Assembly: GCA_003054655.1 (NCBI GenBank)
Contig: QAYZ01000016.1
Location: 62,001 to 126,000, forward strand
Source: Spartobacteria bacterium LR76
Lineage (GTDB): Bacteria; Verrucomicrobiota; Verrucomicrobiia; Chthoniobacterales; Terrimicrobiaceae
Direction of reading: 5' to 3'
DNA: 64,000 nucleotides
Shown: piece after piece, positions 10,101 to 16,166 of the stretch
Position numbering within the stretch: the stretch's first letter is position 1
How the letters are laid out: every line of letters starts with the position of its first letter
Position numbers and translations under genes: made by a program
The notes under the pieces: generated by a model
Databases searched by the model: none
Seen by the model: the letters and a program-made list of their open reading frames with translations, nothing else
What the model was told of the DNA's origin: nothing

Positions 10101-11025
10101 CGAGCGGGTTTATGCCAATCTCTTTGCCGTGATTGACAATTCGGAGGTCCCGCTTGATGTCCGGCAGCAGGCCCTTGAGGTCGGTCTGGTCTCCTGCGGC
10201 AAGAATCGACTCGGGCGCAAAATCTCGCTCCAGCGTCGTGAGCTTGAACTCGCCAAGCTTGCCGGAAACGAAGCGGAAGTCCGGTCTCGACTCAAGGGGG
10301 AGATGCTCGATCTCCTCAAAGCCGGGGACGATCAGCGCAAGGCCCTGATGGGTGCTCTCAAGGAAAAAGCCGTCTGGCGGGATCGCCTCGTGAACGATCT
10401 CTTTACCATCGCCGTCGCTTTGGAGGATGAGACGATCACCCGGGGGTTGCTCTCTGCTGTTTCCAACGCCAAGGACGACAGTCTGGAGGCATATCGGCGC
10501 ACCTTTGCCGCGCTCGCTCTTGAGCTGATCCTGCCCGATCCCAAGCTGGACGAGCAGTGGCAGACCCACGTGGAAAAGGGCTTTGCGCTGACGGAACGAG
10601 TCCAGAATGCCCGCGACATCCTGCTATGGCCATCGGTTATCGCGGACACGCTCGCAGCAAAGGCGCTTTTTCCCGAGGTGCAGAGACCCCTCCGGCAGAA
10701 GGCCTTTGATCGCCTGATCAAACTCGACGTCAACAAGTCCGAAAACGCGGTCGAGCTCACGCGCTCGGGCGCGCAGTTGATTCAGGTCGACCTCGAGCAA
10801 AAGGATACCGCCAGCGCCCGGGAGATCGCCGACCGACTGGGCAAGCGACTGGGTGAGCGGGAGGCCAAACTCTCCGATGAAAACCTGCGGCTCTTGCTAC
10901 CGGTACTCGACAGCCTGATGGCTGGGCACATGATCGACCCCAGCTCGCCGCTGCTCCAGCGCGCCGCCAAGGATGCTGCTGCTTCACAAACCATGGCAGA
11001 ACCATACAGAAATTATAAGCCATAG
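1144..11025 (+). CDS. giant exported TPR-repeat protein (3,293 aa)
   Basis: I start at ATG 1144 because it opens a clean signal peptide (MKTSPYFLLLLCLWLIAARP, then VMA/EA cleavage). The 28 in-frame codons before it overlap the upstream gene. Residues 25 to about 970 are tandem helix-turn-helix TPR-like repeats. About 970-1030 is a Gly/Tyr/Pro-rich break (GRGMYRSYPMMYYPAAGGG). More TPR-like helices run to about 1980. About 2000-2250 is beta-rich with little helix; helices resume to about 2640; 2650-2755 and 2780-2920 are again beta-rich; the C-terminal 370 residues are helical. No catalytic motif was recognised. TPR arrays are protein-binding scaffolds, so a periplasmic scaffold working with the VWA protein 8 bp upstream is plausible (inference). 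The frame is intact over 9.9 kb. Confidence 0.9.
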   Translation: MKTSPYFLLLLCLWLIAARPVMAEAELNQQIADRYELLLIKSPQAGVPFDRVVEWYSTGGGGIEVLQQRWKDAAAKDAGARSSYLLLQGLLAERRRDAEAARKAYQDALALGANPAQAGRLLGALETTEGHFDAAAIAYEKALAVDELPSVDRLDLMRSLALLYQRSFHEDKALAVWRDALIRFPGDQYVLEESGEAFLAAGDYAEARKAFTAMRDAGASDPFRRVAASLRLARTAEAEGKLDEAVSIYDHALEETSEGSWIQRDVRNRIEELFRRKNDLPGLLAYYEKRTNAVPGDYVSLVARAQVIDELGRSGEGVDLMRKAAQLAPDNKELQLSLVRWLRQTGNTDEAIAEAEKLALARDAQDEVLIVLGDLRWSVYEATKQEKSRAEALAAWSRIAPADSQDVARIARLADILQAHGLTDEAMNQWRRIVTLSPGSSDARQRLAEIYLKRNDKQAAEAIVAGLVEGERTRPENYLSLARIQEKFGWSDMARATVRQGLERNSSDYDLLSLSWTLALKAQDRDAVDALFPQVWSQAPNEFFAEDAAKKYAVFLSEIDSDQPPGRKVADRLARDPGNPQDAVILLRLALSKQDEKAAAKAVEYLKAQGNALRAARAQADFAQAFGSVDDQIASWEAVAVADPRMAVDSLRTAARIQADNGKADAALATMKQLIEKSPADSSLYAYYADIAARSGRIDAAVTELRKAVRYVEDATSLRLKLAELLQIQQRNDEAAAVLEEAFVREDRDARRMEIFRRQIEVASQAGRIDELIAKLKERQSKEQGGAKYGAYLAEIYMAQGDTLSARDELERSLGRNPDNASAVSRLRDLAEQGGDQDDVLRLSARLYELEPSTSNRADYIERLFSAGETEKGLEEFGKARESALKKPGDWNSVLLAMRRSGLDAEADAFIGEVAARPESSIEQRWEMANLRLQQRQFNQAKETMWQMLSQGNLADSLQAVSQDTSANHMYGSSGPWLRYAPFYALMNGVQGSLQQMFNTYRGRGMYRSYPMMYYPAAGGGSASPVTPEQRVQVTALFTLQRLAIAEGQTEEFQAKLRDLLTKNNVPRSLQAIIYQVTNDGDGLRSIVAAEADDPGSDLSTARFLIEGSLAEHPDDKERKARISERLEKADPVFACGKVLADTRKEFVGPGNTVAAEKREALKKRIQEILQRPEVATSPQLQIQLVSLALTGKLFDTAIEILDGMDQSGNLSADVLTQMLMLRNTVLIQAIMADSPLAPDLFARLLKDASSVQAKMSPVMFRSGMLLRGARQPFLLIQNSNDLAVGDSELTVATYRTLTQSSGQEPAVDRDGKISAWLARRASTDTLDVYGVALFYQAWFAGNRDEAIKRLEAIQKKNPTPRGAALLLEAYERSNASDKALAVIDVAEMQDGETLEIRTFRKLRLLRAAGRTDEARALLDKLAKGRVSYTLRDQIANEVNLLGIPVANYQNLTPQSFRTSRSSRSGSDPLRDAVSRLVNGGRKDEAEKLARQVLQRPFPPESDYQARNLRDSMLQTLSSMKCLDALESELRDQLAKNPGDFNTIVRLAEILASNDSSDAAADLLIKAVEDGAATGPQLGYAVSILQRRSGGQGKVAELLCRVIKRNPDELYSSGVQLQDVLQRSDDPKTQELLADTIAGLDQRGYDLLFLPQRLSGQFSEAAILPRLAEFSYQAGKTDQAIALLSRARDESLSNLYQSWPLLIRLMEYQLLQGKKDDARAIMLSLVGESSQAPAMRAQGGIASVLMNMMQNSYGGTKPMEDQLLRFGKVAEQTDTFQLLMDRLAPMEAQPAPAGITAGLLLRTIYKQPGVVKEWKDLANDKTPVLGYVSPSVLATGLKVLAEQSDGEKTVPGLLAKMQDAQYYSGDGHLSFLVQIQPILEKYRENPKVTKFVESIVGKSLSDPNAVNYLAYTESYPEAVSLLIDLGQVDLAQKLLDATATARSNRNSGRDIVFQTIEAKLKAARGSSSAYQFLCAGTPAAEGKLKVFWKASLAVEEVSMPEYYPRKIVQWESGGFSFGAKQKPLELEILAGPNPMTMERVALIKGPAATGSIDVKVSGTLGLLQARWKRSDGSEGWGPLTAYLQGENLASGNGVPASTGGVGKEAFRADQPGPLGPKSAVVLETMSPQTDIKIDLASVKITDAEEGLAFLGWFGSRSRNGGPSVSFRIKTAGGSDSSDGDYFSQLADGMWTQSVKIYCKNDNEHGWSSLPARAEQFIVTGQFRATNGYNNQWAISGAWSGVQVIRFFWKEQAAEVKSMLEQAGRARAQKDFAAATDAYFKALKLSPSTVLQQNSSAVFECAEKAQRLPELYRLFLSPALYLPNPLTDNRMDLQGDAFITRLVDVASLPDASAPAKEWLERIQKIPLSESTRFAIDVALLKAGKDDPEKTTPEKLAAFLGWQPEKANAGRLRMLWYSGGSDVYPVKSLLEIIEKTNNTAKVRELMKKMPVTADVVASQLMLEAWLAAPADPQAALTAYSQSIAQQKSGQNSVSFSSTMQDWVLRRIALTHPEPGNILAAFTALQSQRSSDPRYAQKTTVEFLYAMSKQDTPLGAKYASLWADAEFAGYRIPGYEASRERLGALVQRLQDAQDWERIETLKGLVESSKTFDPAIRQELTRLSAVAALGRGNSDIAWPVVWSKPGASPTEVTACWQWNLRDTRPDEGLFDMVTTVSDKPVLSEIKGQDRVEIYFGEMPNDMKLIGKLDGAAATGELPLDLPSANGFLRAVAVLGDRQVRGPLAMVVSGPPIYPPVDQGLKELLLSGAKPLDAAQLFVKGAAPDGSPAIQLGVLGEGNNLGYEGPAFPLPPARFCVSRCWLRRAGNGVATVTTRFQGDAGAGRQQVDLLLAYRSESTGSWVYYTRAVPSLPSHTFWVPWDHLTGVIPCIQEAQPGTQIASWEMIDATDSAYGKWLVELALLKGRLEKASTPELLDRLAKLAAVEPLTVLDYHGDWVCRELIKGGKSAALPPLFQTAFAAEPNPLFARSRPERVYANLFAVIDNSEVPLDVRQQALEVGLVSCGKNRLGRKISLQRRELELAKLAGNEAEVRSRLKGEMLDLLKAGDDQRKALMGALKEKAVWRDRLVNDLFTIAVALEDETITRGLLSAVSNAKDDSLEAYRRTFAALALELILPDPKLDEQWQTHVEKGFALTERVQNARDILLWPSVIADTLAAKALFPEVQRPLRQKAFDRLIKLDVNKSENAVELTRSGAQLIQVDLEQKDTASAREIADRLGKRLGEREAKLSDENLRLLLPVLDSLMAGHMIDPSSPLLQRAAKDAAASQTMAEPYRNYKP

Positions 11026-11472
11026 ACCGGGAAGGCCGGCCTGCGCCGACTGCTGTCTGGACATTCTGCCAAAAACGCAAAGCTGACCGGATGGTAGCGA
11101 TGGGGATATAAACCCTCCTTTTTTACCTGGTGGAAGCGTCGCCCGTTTCCGGTGGGCACATCGGGGGTGGAGGGAGGCGGTGGAACCCGCTCTGGCCTAT
11201 GCTACGAGCGTCAGACGGCCCGCTCGTAGATGTCTTGGTTTGTCGGCCCTTTGCGTAGCAATCGCTTCGGGCGACTGGAAATCAGCAGCATGGCACCCGA
11301 TGGACGATGTGGAGATGGCCTTCCATCTCCAAGCGAAAGGAGGATGCTTCACTGGAACGATAGAAACGTCGCGGCTGAAAACAGGACTCCTTCCAGCTTC
11401 CGATCACAGAGGGCAGGACGAGACGCGGCGGAAGTTTGTTGGTAAGCGGCTCGTCTTGAAGGGATTGAAAAG
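11026..11472. other. intergenic region with stable stem-loops, no convincing gene
   Basis: The stretch after the giant TPR gene has no reading frame with recognisable protein character; the frames present look like chance GC-rich openings. It contains two perfect inverted repeats: 11202-11210 with 11221-11229 (9 bp, 10-nt loop) and 11311-11318 with 11323-11330 (8 bp, 4-nt loop). Neither is followed by a T tract. It could hold a structured RNA, a long 3' UTR, or nothing functional. I found no match to conserved tmRNA, RNase P, SRP or common riboswitch cores. Confidence 0.5.
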
Positions 11473-11545
<73 letters not shown>

Positions 11546-11679
11546 CTTGGTAAGGGAGGGCTGAATCTAGGGAGAACAACGCGGGTTGACAAGCGGAACA
11601 TTGCGAAAATCTCACAATTCTTGCGCTGCCTTTGCGGCTCGACTTGCTGCCTGGAACCTGACTTGGATGCCGTTCCGAA

Positions 11680-12366
11680 ATGGACATTGGCGGCGTTATT
11701 CTCATCCTCCTGGCGGGTGCCGCGATTGTCGCGGCGGTGGCGCTCTTTGATGCATGGATGGAGAAAAAACGACGGGAGGCCTTCCTCGCCCTTGCCGCAG
11801 AGTTGGGGCTGGAATACTCCCCTGAGCGTGATCGCAGTCTGGCGGAGAGGTGCTCGTTTTTGAACCTCCTCGTCCAGGGGGACAACCGGTATGCCCAACA
11901 CATCTTTACCGGGATGTACGAGGGATTGCCGACGATGGTTTTTGAGTATCACTACGAGACGGTCTCCAGAAGTTCCAAGGGTGGCCGCACGGTGCATCAT
12001 CATTATCTCAGCGTTTTCCTGACTAGGGTGCCTGGGCCTGTGCCGGAACTGACGATTCGGCCTGAGGGGTTCCTTTCCAAGGCCGCGCAGGCTTTAGGCT
12101 ACGATGATATCGATTTTGAATCGGCCGAGTTCTCACGGAAATACTGTGTCCGTTCGCGAGACAAGCGATTTGCCTATGATGTTTGCCATCCGGCGGTGAT
12201 CGAGCTTCTTTTGCAGCATCCCGGTGTGGATATCGAGATTGAGGGGTATGATATGGCTTTGATTAAGGAATATGGGCTTGAGAGCTTCGAGGTGGCTGGA
12301 AATCTCGACCTTCTGACGCGATTTCGACAGCTTTGGCCAGATCATTTGAAAGAAGGTCGGGCATGA
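11680..12366 (+). CDS. membrane-anchored protein paired with LemA (DUF3137-like)
   Basis: This 228-residue protein has an N-terminal membrane helix (residues about 4-24, GGVILILLAGAAIVAAVALF). A soluble domain follows, starting with a basic stretch (MEKKRREAFLALAAELGLEY) and containing FEYHYETVSRSSKGGRTVHH. The hydrophobic helix then soluble alpha/beta layout, and the placement directly before a lemA gene, resemble DUF3137-type partners of LemA; I could not verify the family. The stop codon overlaps the next ATG (ATGA), which indicates translational coupling. Function is unknown, and membrane location is inferred. Confidence 0.75.
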   Translation: MDIGGVILILLAGAAIVAAVALFDAWMEKKRREAFLALAAELGLEYSPERDRSLAERCSFLNLLVQGDNRYAQHIFTGMYEGLPTMVFEYHYETVSRSSKGGRTVHHHYLSVFLTRVPGPVPELTIRPEGFLSKAAQALGYDDIDFESAEFSRKYCVRSRDKRFAYDVCHPAVIELLLQHPGVDIEIEGYDMALIKEYGLESFEVAGNLDLLTRFRQLWPDHLKEGRA

Positions 12367-12929
12367 ATTTATCGGTAATCGTTTGGACCATCGTCGCACT
12401 GGCGGCTCTTGGTGCTTTTTATGGCCTCGGTCAGTACAATGGACTGATCGCTTTGCGAAATCACATCGCCGAGGCGTGGAGTGACATCGATACCGAGTTG
12501 AAAAGACGGTATGACCTCATTCCCAACATGGTTGAGATCGTGCAAGGCTATGCCCGGCATGAGCGGGAGGTGCTCGAAATGGTCGTCAAGACGAGGGCCG
12601 AGTGTATGACTCTGCATGGAGCCGTGGGTCGGCAGGCAGCGGACGAGGCGCGGCTGTCATCGGCCCTGGGAAGGCTCATCTCTGTCGCTGAGTCGTATCC
12701 GGGTCTGAAGGCAGATCAGGCGTTTCTGCGTCTCCAAGACGAACTCGTGGACACGGAAAACCGGATCCATGCGGCACGGCGGTTTTACAATGGGAACGTC
12801 AGAGACTACCGAAACAAGGCAGAATCGTTTCCGGGGAGCTTGATTGCCGCAGCGTTTGGATTTGGGCCTGCCGAGTATCTGGAATTTGATTCCTCGATAT
12901 CGAGGCCGAAAGACATCCGCCTGCCATAG
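12363..12929 (+). CDS. lemA: LemA family protein
   Basis: The protein has 188 residues when started at ATG 12363, which overlaps the previous stop; the in-frame codons before it are inside that gene. One N-terminal membrane helix (VIVWTIVALAALGAFYGLG) precedes the LemA signature: LIALRNHIAEAWSDIDTELK, RRYDLIPNMVEIVQGYA and HEREVL. The C-terminal family motif FYNGNVRDYRNK then FPGSLIAAAFGF is also present. LemA proteins are membrane-anchored helical bundles with an outward-facing domain and a poorly defined role. The gene ends in a hairpin at 12924-12953. Confidence 0.93.
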   Translation: MNLSVIVWTIVALAALGAFYGLGQYNGLIALRNHIAEAWSDIDTELKRRYDLIPNMVEIVQGYARHEREVLEMVVKTRAECMTLHGAVGRQAADEARLSSALGRLISVAESYPGLKADQAFLRLQDELVDTENRIHAARRFYNGNVRDYRNKAESFPGSLIAAAFGFGPAEYLEFDSSISRPKDIRLP

Positions 12930-12953
12930 CAACTCCGGAGGGAGTTGCCATGG
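12924..12953. other. stem-loop between convergent genes
   Basis: A perfect 8-bp stem (12929-12936 with 12941-12948, GCAACTCC/GGAGTTGC, loop GGAG) is extended by CCAT/ATGG arms after one mismatch. It spans the lemA stop and lies between convergent lemA (+) and the basic protein gene (-). No T run follows on either strand, so it may block 3' exonucleases or act as a weak bidirectional terminator. Confidence 0.5.
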
Positions 12954-12981
12954 CGAACGGAAAATCTCTATCGGGGAGGGA

Positions 12982-13461
12982 CTAGCGCCTCTTTCCGCGA
13001 ACAGGAGCCTTGGCCTTCTTGCGGGCGGGAGCCAGAGCTGCCTTACGGCGGGCGACGGGCTTCGCTTTAGCTTTTGGAAGAGCCTTGGCGGGTTTGCGGA
13101 CGGGTGCGGTCTTGGCTTTTCCCTTCACCGGTGCCTTGGCGACCGGGCGCAGCGGCTTCCGGAGGGCCGGTTTGGCTGCGGTCTTGGCGACAGGGCGGGT
13201 GGGGCGGGCAGGGGCGGGGCGTTTGGCACCTTTGGCCGCAGCTTTGCCGGAGCGCTTTGGCGCTTCCTGCTCCGCTTTGTGCCGGGCGCGCCAAGCTGCT
13301 ACCTGCAGGCGCACGCGTTCGCGTTGGGCTTCGATGTCTCGATGATACCACTCGCTCTTTCTGGCTGCCTCAGCTTTGCGGAAGTTGGGGCTCGAGCGGT
13401 ACTTTTCGGCGTACTTTTTACGGTAGTACGCTTTGCCGTATTCTTTGTCGGCGTATGGCAT
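12982..13461 (-). CDS. histone H1-like basic protein with Tyr/Lys-rich N-terminal domain
   Basis: Started at the ATG giving MPYADKEYGKAYYRKKYAEK; thirteen extra upstream codons are possible but do not resemble this motif. The protein has 159 residues. Residues 1 to about 65 form a charged helical domain rich in Tyr, Arg and Lys, of the YADKE..AYYRKKY type that also occurs at the start of small phage and HNH-associated proteins. From about residue 70 to the end it is nearly all Ala, Lys, Pro, Arg and Val (AKPVARRKAALAPARKKAKA), like bacterial H1/HctB-type tails. It is probably a nucleic-acid-binding, nucleoid-associated protein. The tail is very GC-rich and repetitive, and prone to length variation. 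Confidence 0.75.
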   Translation of the reverse strand: MPYADKEYGKAYYRKKYAEKYRSSPNFRKAEAARKSEWYHRDIEAQRERVRLQVAAWRARHKAEQEAPKRSGKAAAKGAKRPAPARPTRPVAKTAAKPALRKPLRPVAKAPVKGKAKTAPVRKPAKALPKAKAKPVARRKAALAPARKKAKAPVRGKRR

Positions 13462-13803
13462 GATTAGGGACGGATACCGCCAGACATCGTAACGCTGCAT
13501 CCGGTTTCGTCAATTCAGTTCTGCGGCAAGGAGTTCTGAACTTTGCTTTAGCGCCCGTCCACAGGACTCAACTAATTAAGACTGAGACTCAACAAGAGGA
13601 AGGAATGGCCGTTTTCATCAACTGACTGGGGGTAGGTGATCTCTGCTGGATGGCCTGGGGTTTCGTGTCGGGCAATACGTCTCGATGCCGGGGTGAAGTC
13701 GATAGCGTGGGCTGGAGACAGGCACTATTGCGGGGAGCGCGTCGTTCCGGGCTGGCATGTCATCCGGAGCGACGCAGGCAATACAGGACTAGAGAATACG
13801 CCT
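13462..13803. other. intergenic region, upstream side of the basic-protein gene
   Basis: About 340 bp lie between two minus-strand genes. The AT-richer part near 13550-13620 (containing AACTAATTAAGACTGAGACT) is the likeliest place for the promoter of the basic-protein gene. I saw no tRNA, strong terminator or recognisable coding frame in the rest. Confidence 0.4.
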
Positions 13804-14076
13804 CTATTTGCCACCTCGGATGCGTTCCTTGCGTTCTTCCCGCTTTTCCTCGAGGCGGGAGAGTTCGGAGGCAAGCTGGCGGCGAAGCTCGTCCTGAGCG
13901 AGGGAATCCCCGGTGGATTTTTTGATCTCGCCCTCCAAAAATACCTTTTTCTCGGCGATCTTGGCGTTGATTTCCGAGTCGATCTCGGCGATCTGCCGTT
14001 TTTGTTCCTCGGAGAGTTTTTGAATCGGGGATTCCTTTTCCAGGCGGCTCATGGCGAGTTCGTAGGCAGATTTCAT
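13804..14076 (-). CDS. small coiled-coil protein, unknown function
   Basis: A 90-residue highly charged protein beginning MKSAYELAMSRLEKESPIQK. It is almost entirely predicted helix with heptad-like Leu/Ile spacing (LSEEQKRQIAEIDSEINAKI, later LRRQLASELSRLEEKREERK). There is no signal peptide and no cysteine. Coiled-coil dimerisation is likely, and the function is unknown. Purine-rich GGTAGGATTCCCCC lies upstream, with only a modest ribosome site. The strong coiled-coil bias supports a real gene. Confidence 0.7.
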   Translation of the reverse strand: MKSAYELAMSRLEKESPIQKLSEEQKRQIAEIDSEINAKIAEKKVFLEGEIKKSTGDSLAQDELRRQLASELSRLEEKREERKERIRGGK

Positions 14077-14182
14077 GGGGGAATCCTACCCCGGGAGAGT
14101 CCGTTCGCCAAGAGCGGCCGATAGCGAGACCCGGGCAACGGGCCTTGCCACCGCCGGGAACCACTTTTACTGTACTGCCGCC

Positions 14183-15001
14183 ATGCCAAATATCCGACTC
14201 CTGAGCACAGACTTTGACGGCACGCTGATCGGGTTTGATTCCGATGGGCGCTGCTCACCAGACTTTGCTGTGGCGATCAGCGAGTATCACGAGGCAGGGG
14301 GGCTTTGGGCCGTCAACACCGGACGCAGCGTGGAGCATGCCGTCCAGGGGCTGCGGAGATTCCAGCCCCCGATCATGCCGGACTTTCTCCTGACCTGCGA
14401 GAGGGAGGTTTATCGGAGGCTGTCCGATGGACAGTGGGAGGCCCACGGCCATTGGAATGAAACCTGTCGTCAGCGCCATGAGGAGCTTTATTCCCTGGCG
14501 GAGGAACTTTATGCCGTGATCGCCGACCGGGCGGGGAAACGCGGGGGAATCGAAATGATCTGGGAAGAGGGAAGACTGGTCGGATTTGTAACCCGGACGG
14601 AAGAGGTTATGGAGGCGTTTCTCAAGGAGGTCGATCTGCTCTCAGCGGACTTTGTTGACTTTTCCTATCAGCGAAACACGGTTTATCTGCGATTTTGCCA
14701 TCGCGATTATCACAAAGGTTCCGCCTTGGGAGAGCTTTGCCGGCTGGAGGGGCTGGATGCCGGCTGGGTGCTTGCGGCAGGCGATCATTACAACGACATT
14801 CCTATGCTGGACGGCCGGCACGCACGGCACGCTGCCTGTCCGGCCAATGCCATCGAGGCGGTGAAGCATCGAGTGCGCCTTTCCGGAGGTTATATCGCGG
14901 AAAGGAACTACGCGGACGGTGTCGCCGATGCGCTGGCCTTTTTTGAAAGAAAAGAGGCGGAGGGCTTTCGCTCCACCGCCTCGGTTGGGATCGTAATGTG
15001 A
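14183..15001 (+). CDS. HAD-superfamily hydrolase, Cof/sucrose-phosphatase-like
   Basis: Start chosen at ATG 14183 (MPNIRLLSTDFDGTLIGFD); upstream in-frame codons lack protein character. HAD motif I is DFDGT (residues 10-14, nucleophile D10). The C-terminal motif IV is AAGDHYNDIPML. The cap region between them is of the Cof type. The protein has 272 residues, normal for phosphatases acting on sugar phosphates or similar metabolites. The substrate is not deducible. An inverted repeat (GAGGCGG/CCGCCTC, near 14954-14985) lies inside its last codons. Confidence 0.85.
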   Translation: MPNIRLLSTDFDGTLIGFDSDGRCSPDFAVAISEYHEAGGLWAVNTGRSVEHAVQGLRRFQPPIMPDFLLTCEREVYRRLSDGQWEAHGHWNETCRQRHEELYSLAEELYAVIADRAGKRGGIEMIWEEGRLVGFVTRTEEVMEAFLKEVDLLSADFVDFSYQRNTVYLRFCHRDYHKGSALGELCRLEGLDAGWVLAAGDHYNDIPMLDGRHARHAACPANAIEAVKHRVRLSGGYIAERNYADGVADALAFFERKEAEGFRSTASVGIVM

Positions 15002-15015
15002 GGGTTGAACCCGAA

Positions 15016-15411
15016 CTAGGCTTTCAGACGATAGCGTCCGGCGGACAGCTTCTGGATCGTGCCGAGCTTGCGTCCCGTGCTGCTGAACCAGACGTGGATG
15101 TTCTGGGCTTTGACGCCGAGCTTTTCCGAGAGTTCCTTGACGCTGATGCCCTTGTCGCCGGAAGCCTTCAGGGCGGCGAGGATGGCCTCCTTAAGAGCGC
15201 CGCGACGACCGGAAGACTTGCTGCCCGTGGCCTTGGCGGCCTTGGTGCCCGCAACGCGACCGCGAGGGGCCTTGGCTGCGACGGCTCCGCCAGCATAAAG
15301 GGATTCGATCTGGCTTTCGATTTTTGCGATTTCACCGAGCAGGGACTCCCGCTGCTCCGTCAGCTTTAAGATGTTCTTAAGAACCGAAGTGCTGAGTTGA
15401 GATATTGCCAT
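15016..15411 (-). CDS. small DNA-binding protein: coiled coil, Ala/Lys linker, winged-helix-like domain
   Basis: A 131-residue protein in three parts. Residues 1-40 form an amphipathic helix (VLKNILKLTEQRESLLGEIA). Residues 41-70 are a basic Ala/Gly/Lys/Arg linker. Residues 70-131 form a helix-turn-helix or winged-helix-like domain (LKEAILAALKASGDKGISVK, ELSEKLGVKAQNIHVWFSST). The arrangement suggests a dimeric nucleoid-associated protein or regulator. It converges on the HAD gene with a 14-bp gap. The divergent 59-bp AT-rich gap upstream probably holds its promoter. Confidence 0.75.
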   Translation of the reverse strand: MAISQLSTSVLKNILKLTEQRESLLGEIAKIESQIESLYAGGAVAAKAPRGRVAGTKAAKATGSKSSGRRGALKEAILAALKASGDKGISVKELSEKLGVKAQNIHVWFSSTGRKLGTIQKLSAGRYRLKA

Positions 15412-15470
15412 AAGGGGAAAGTGCCTTAATTAGCTGGTTTGTCCAGTGCAAGAAAAATAACTATTCGAAA
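15412..15470. promoter_or_regulatory. divergent AT-rich intergenic gap, probable promoters
   Basis: This 59-bp gap separates the divergent DNA-binding protein and phosphopantetheinyl transferase genes. It is much more AT-rich than its surroundings and holds a short inverted repeat (CTGGTTTGTCCAG). Promoters for both genes, and perhaps autoregulation, are plausible, but I could not assign -35/-10 boxes with confidence. Confidence 0.4.
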
Positions 15471-16166
15471 ATGGAAAATATCCAAATAACCGCATGGAAT
15501 GAGATATCCGGCCCTTCGCCAGAGCTGGGCGGCCAGGTGCATGTTTGGAGGATTTTTCCTAATCTTCGGAATAATCGGGATCTTCCCGAGGCGGAATTGC
15601 AGCGATGCGAGGCTATTAATAACCCGTTAGCGAGGCAGCATGAACTCAGCTCCCGCATCGGAGTGCGGCGCGTTTTGGCGCGCTACACCGGTGTTTTGAC
15701 CTCTGTTCTAACATTTGAACGCGCGGGGCGCGGAAAGCCGTTCCTGGCGGGAGGTCCTCAGTTCAACCTATCGCATACGAGGGATCAAATCCTGTTAGCA
15801 GTGTCGCGGCAGCCTGTGGGATTGGATGTGGAATCAATGGATCGCGAGGTGAAGGCCGGAGATCTTGCCGCCAAGTTTTTTCACGAGAAAGAGCTGGCCC
15901 ATGTTAGGGACAGTGCCGATGGCGAGAGGGTTTTTCTAAAATATTGGGTCTGCAAGGAAGCTACGGTTAAGCTCTCGGGAGATGGAATTTATCATGGTCT
16001 GAGGGACGCAAGGATTGATTTTGAAGGTGACAGGGTGCGGGGGACCTACCGGGAAAGGGATGTCTGTCTGTCCATGTTTTCGCCTGCTCCCGGCTTTGTC
16101 GCAGCGGTGGCTTCCTGGCAGCCGCACCCGGCACCGAGGTTCTTTCGCCTGGGGAACGAGCTTTAG
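15471..16166 (+). CDS. 4'-phosphopantetheinyl transferase (Sfp type)
   Basis: A 231-residue protein with the Sfp-type order of motifs: GKPFL at about residues 88-92, FNLSHT 98-103, GLDVES 117-122 with the metal-binding Asp and Glu, then WVCKEATVK 159-167. These enzymes move phosphopantetheine from CoA to a Ser of carrier proteins, activating fatty-acid, polyketide or non-ribosomal peptide synthases. The length fits the family. No carrier protein or synthase is adjacent, so the target is unknown. It overlaps the convergent AEC gene by 4 bp. Confidence 0.92.
   Translation: MENIQITAWNEISGPSPELGGQVHVWRIFPNLRNNRDLPEAELQRCEAINNPLARQHELSSRIGVRRVLARYTGVLTSVLTFERAGRGKPFLAGGPQFNLSHTRDQILLAVSRQPVGLDVESMDREVKAGDLAAKFFHEKELAHVRDSADGERVFLKYWVCKEATVKLSGDGIYHGLRDARIDFEGDRVRGTYRERDVCLSMFSPAPGFVAAVASWQPHPAPRFFRLGNEL

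Noticed and set aside
8707-10569. Antisense frame of 620 codons opposite the giant TPR gene
   Set aside because: Same reason: shadow of the TPR protein, no recognisable motif.
15471-16166. A biosynthetic gene cluster around the phosphopantetheinyl transferase
   Set aside because: No carrier protein, ketosynthase or adenylation domain is present nearby.
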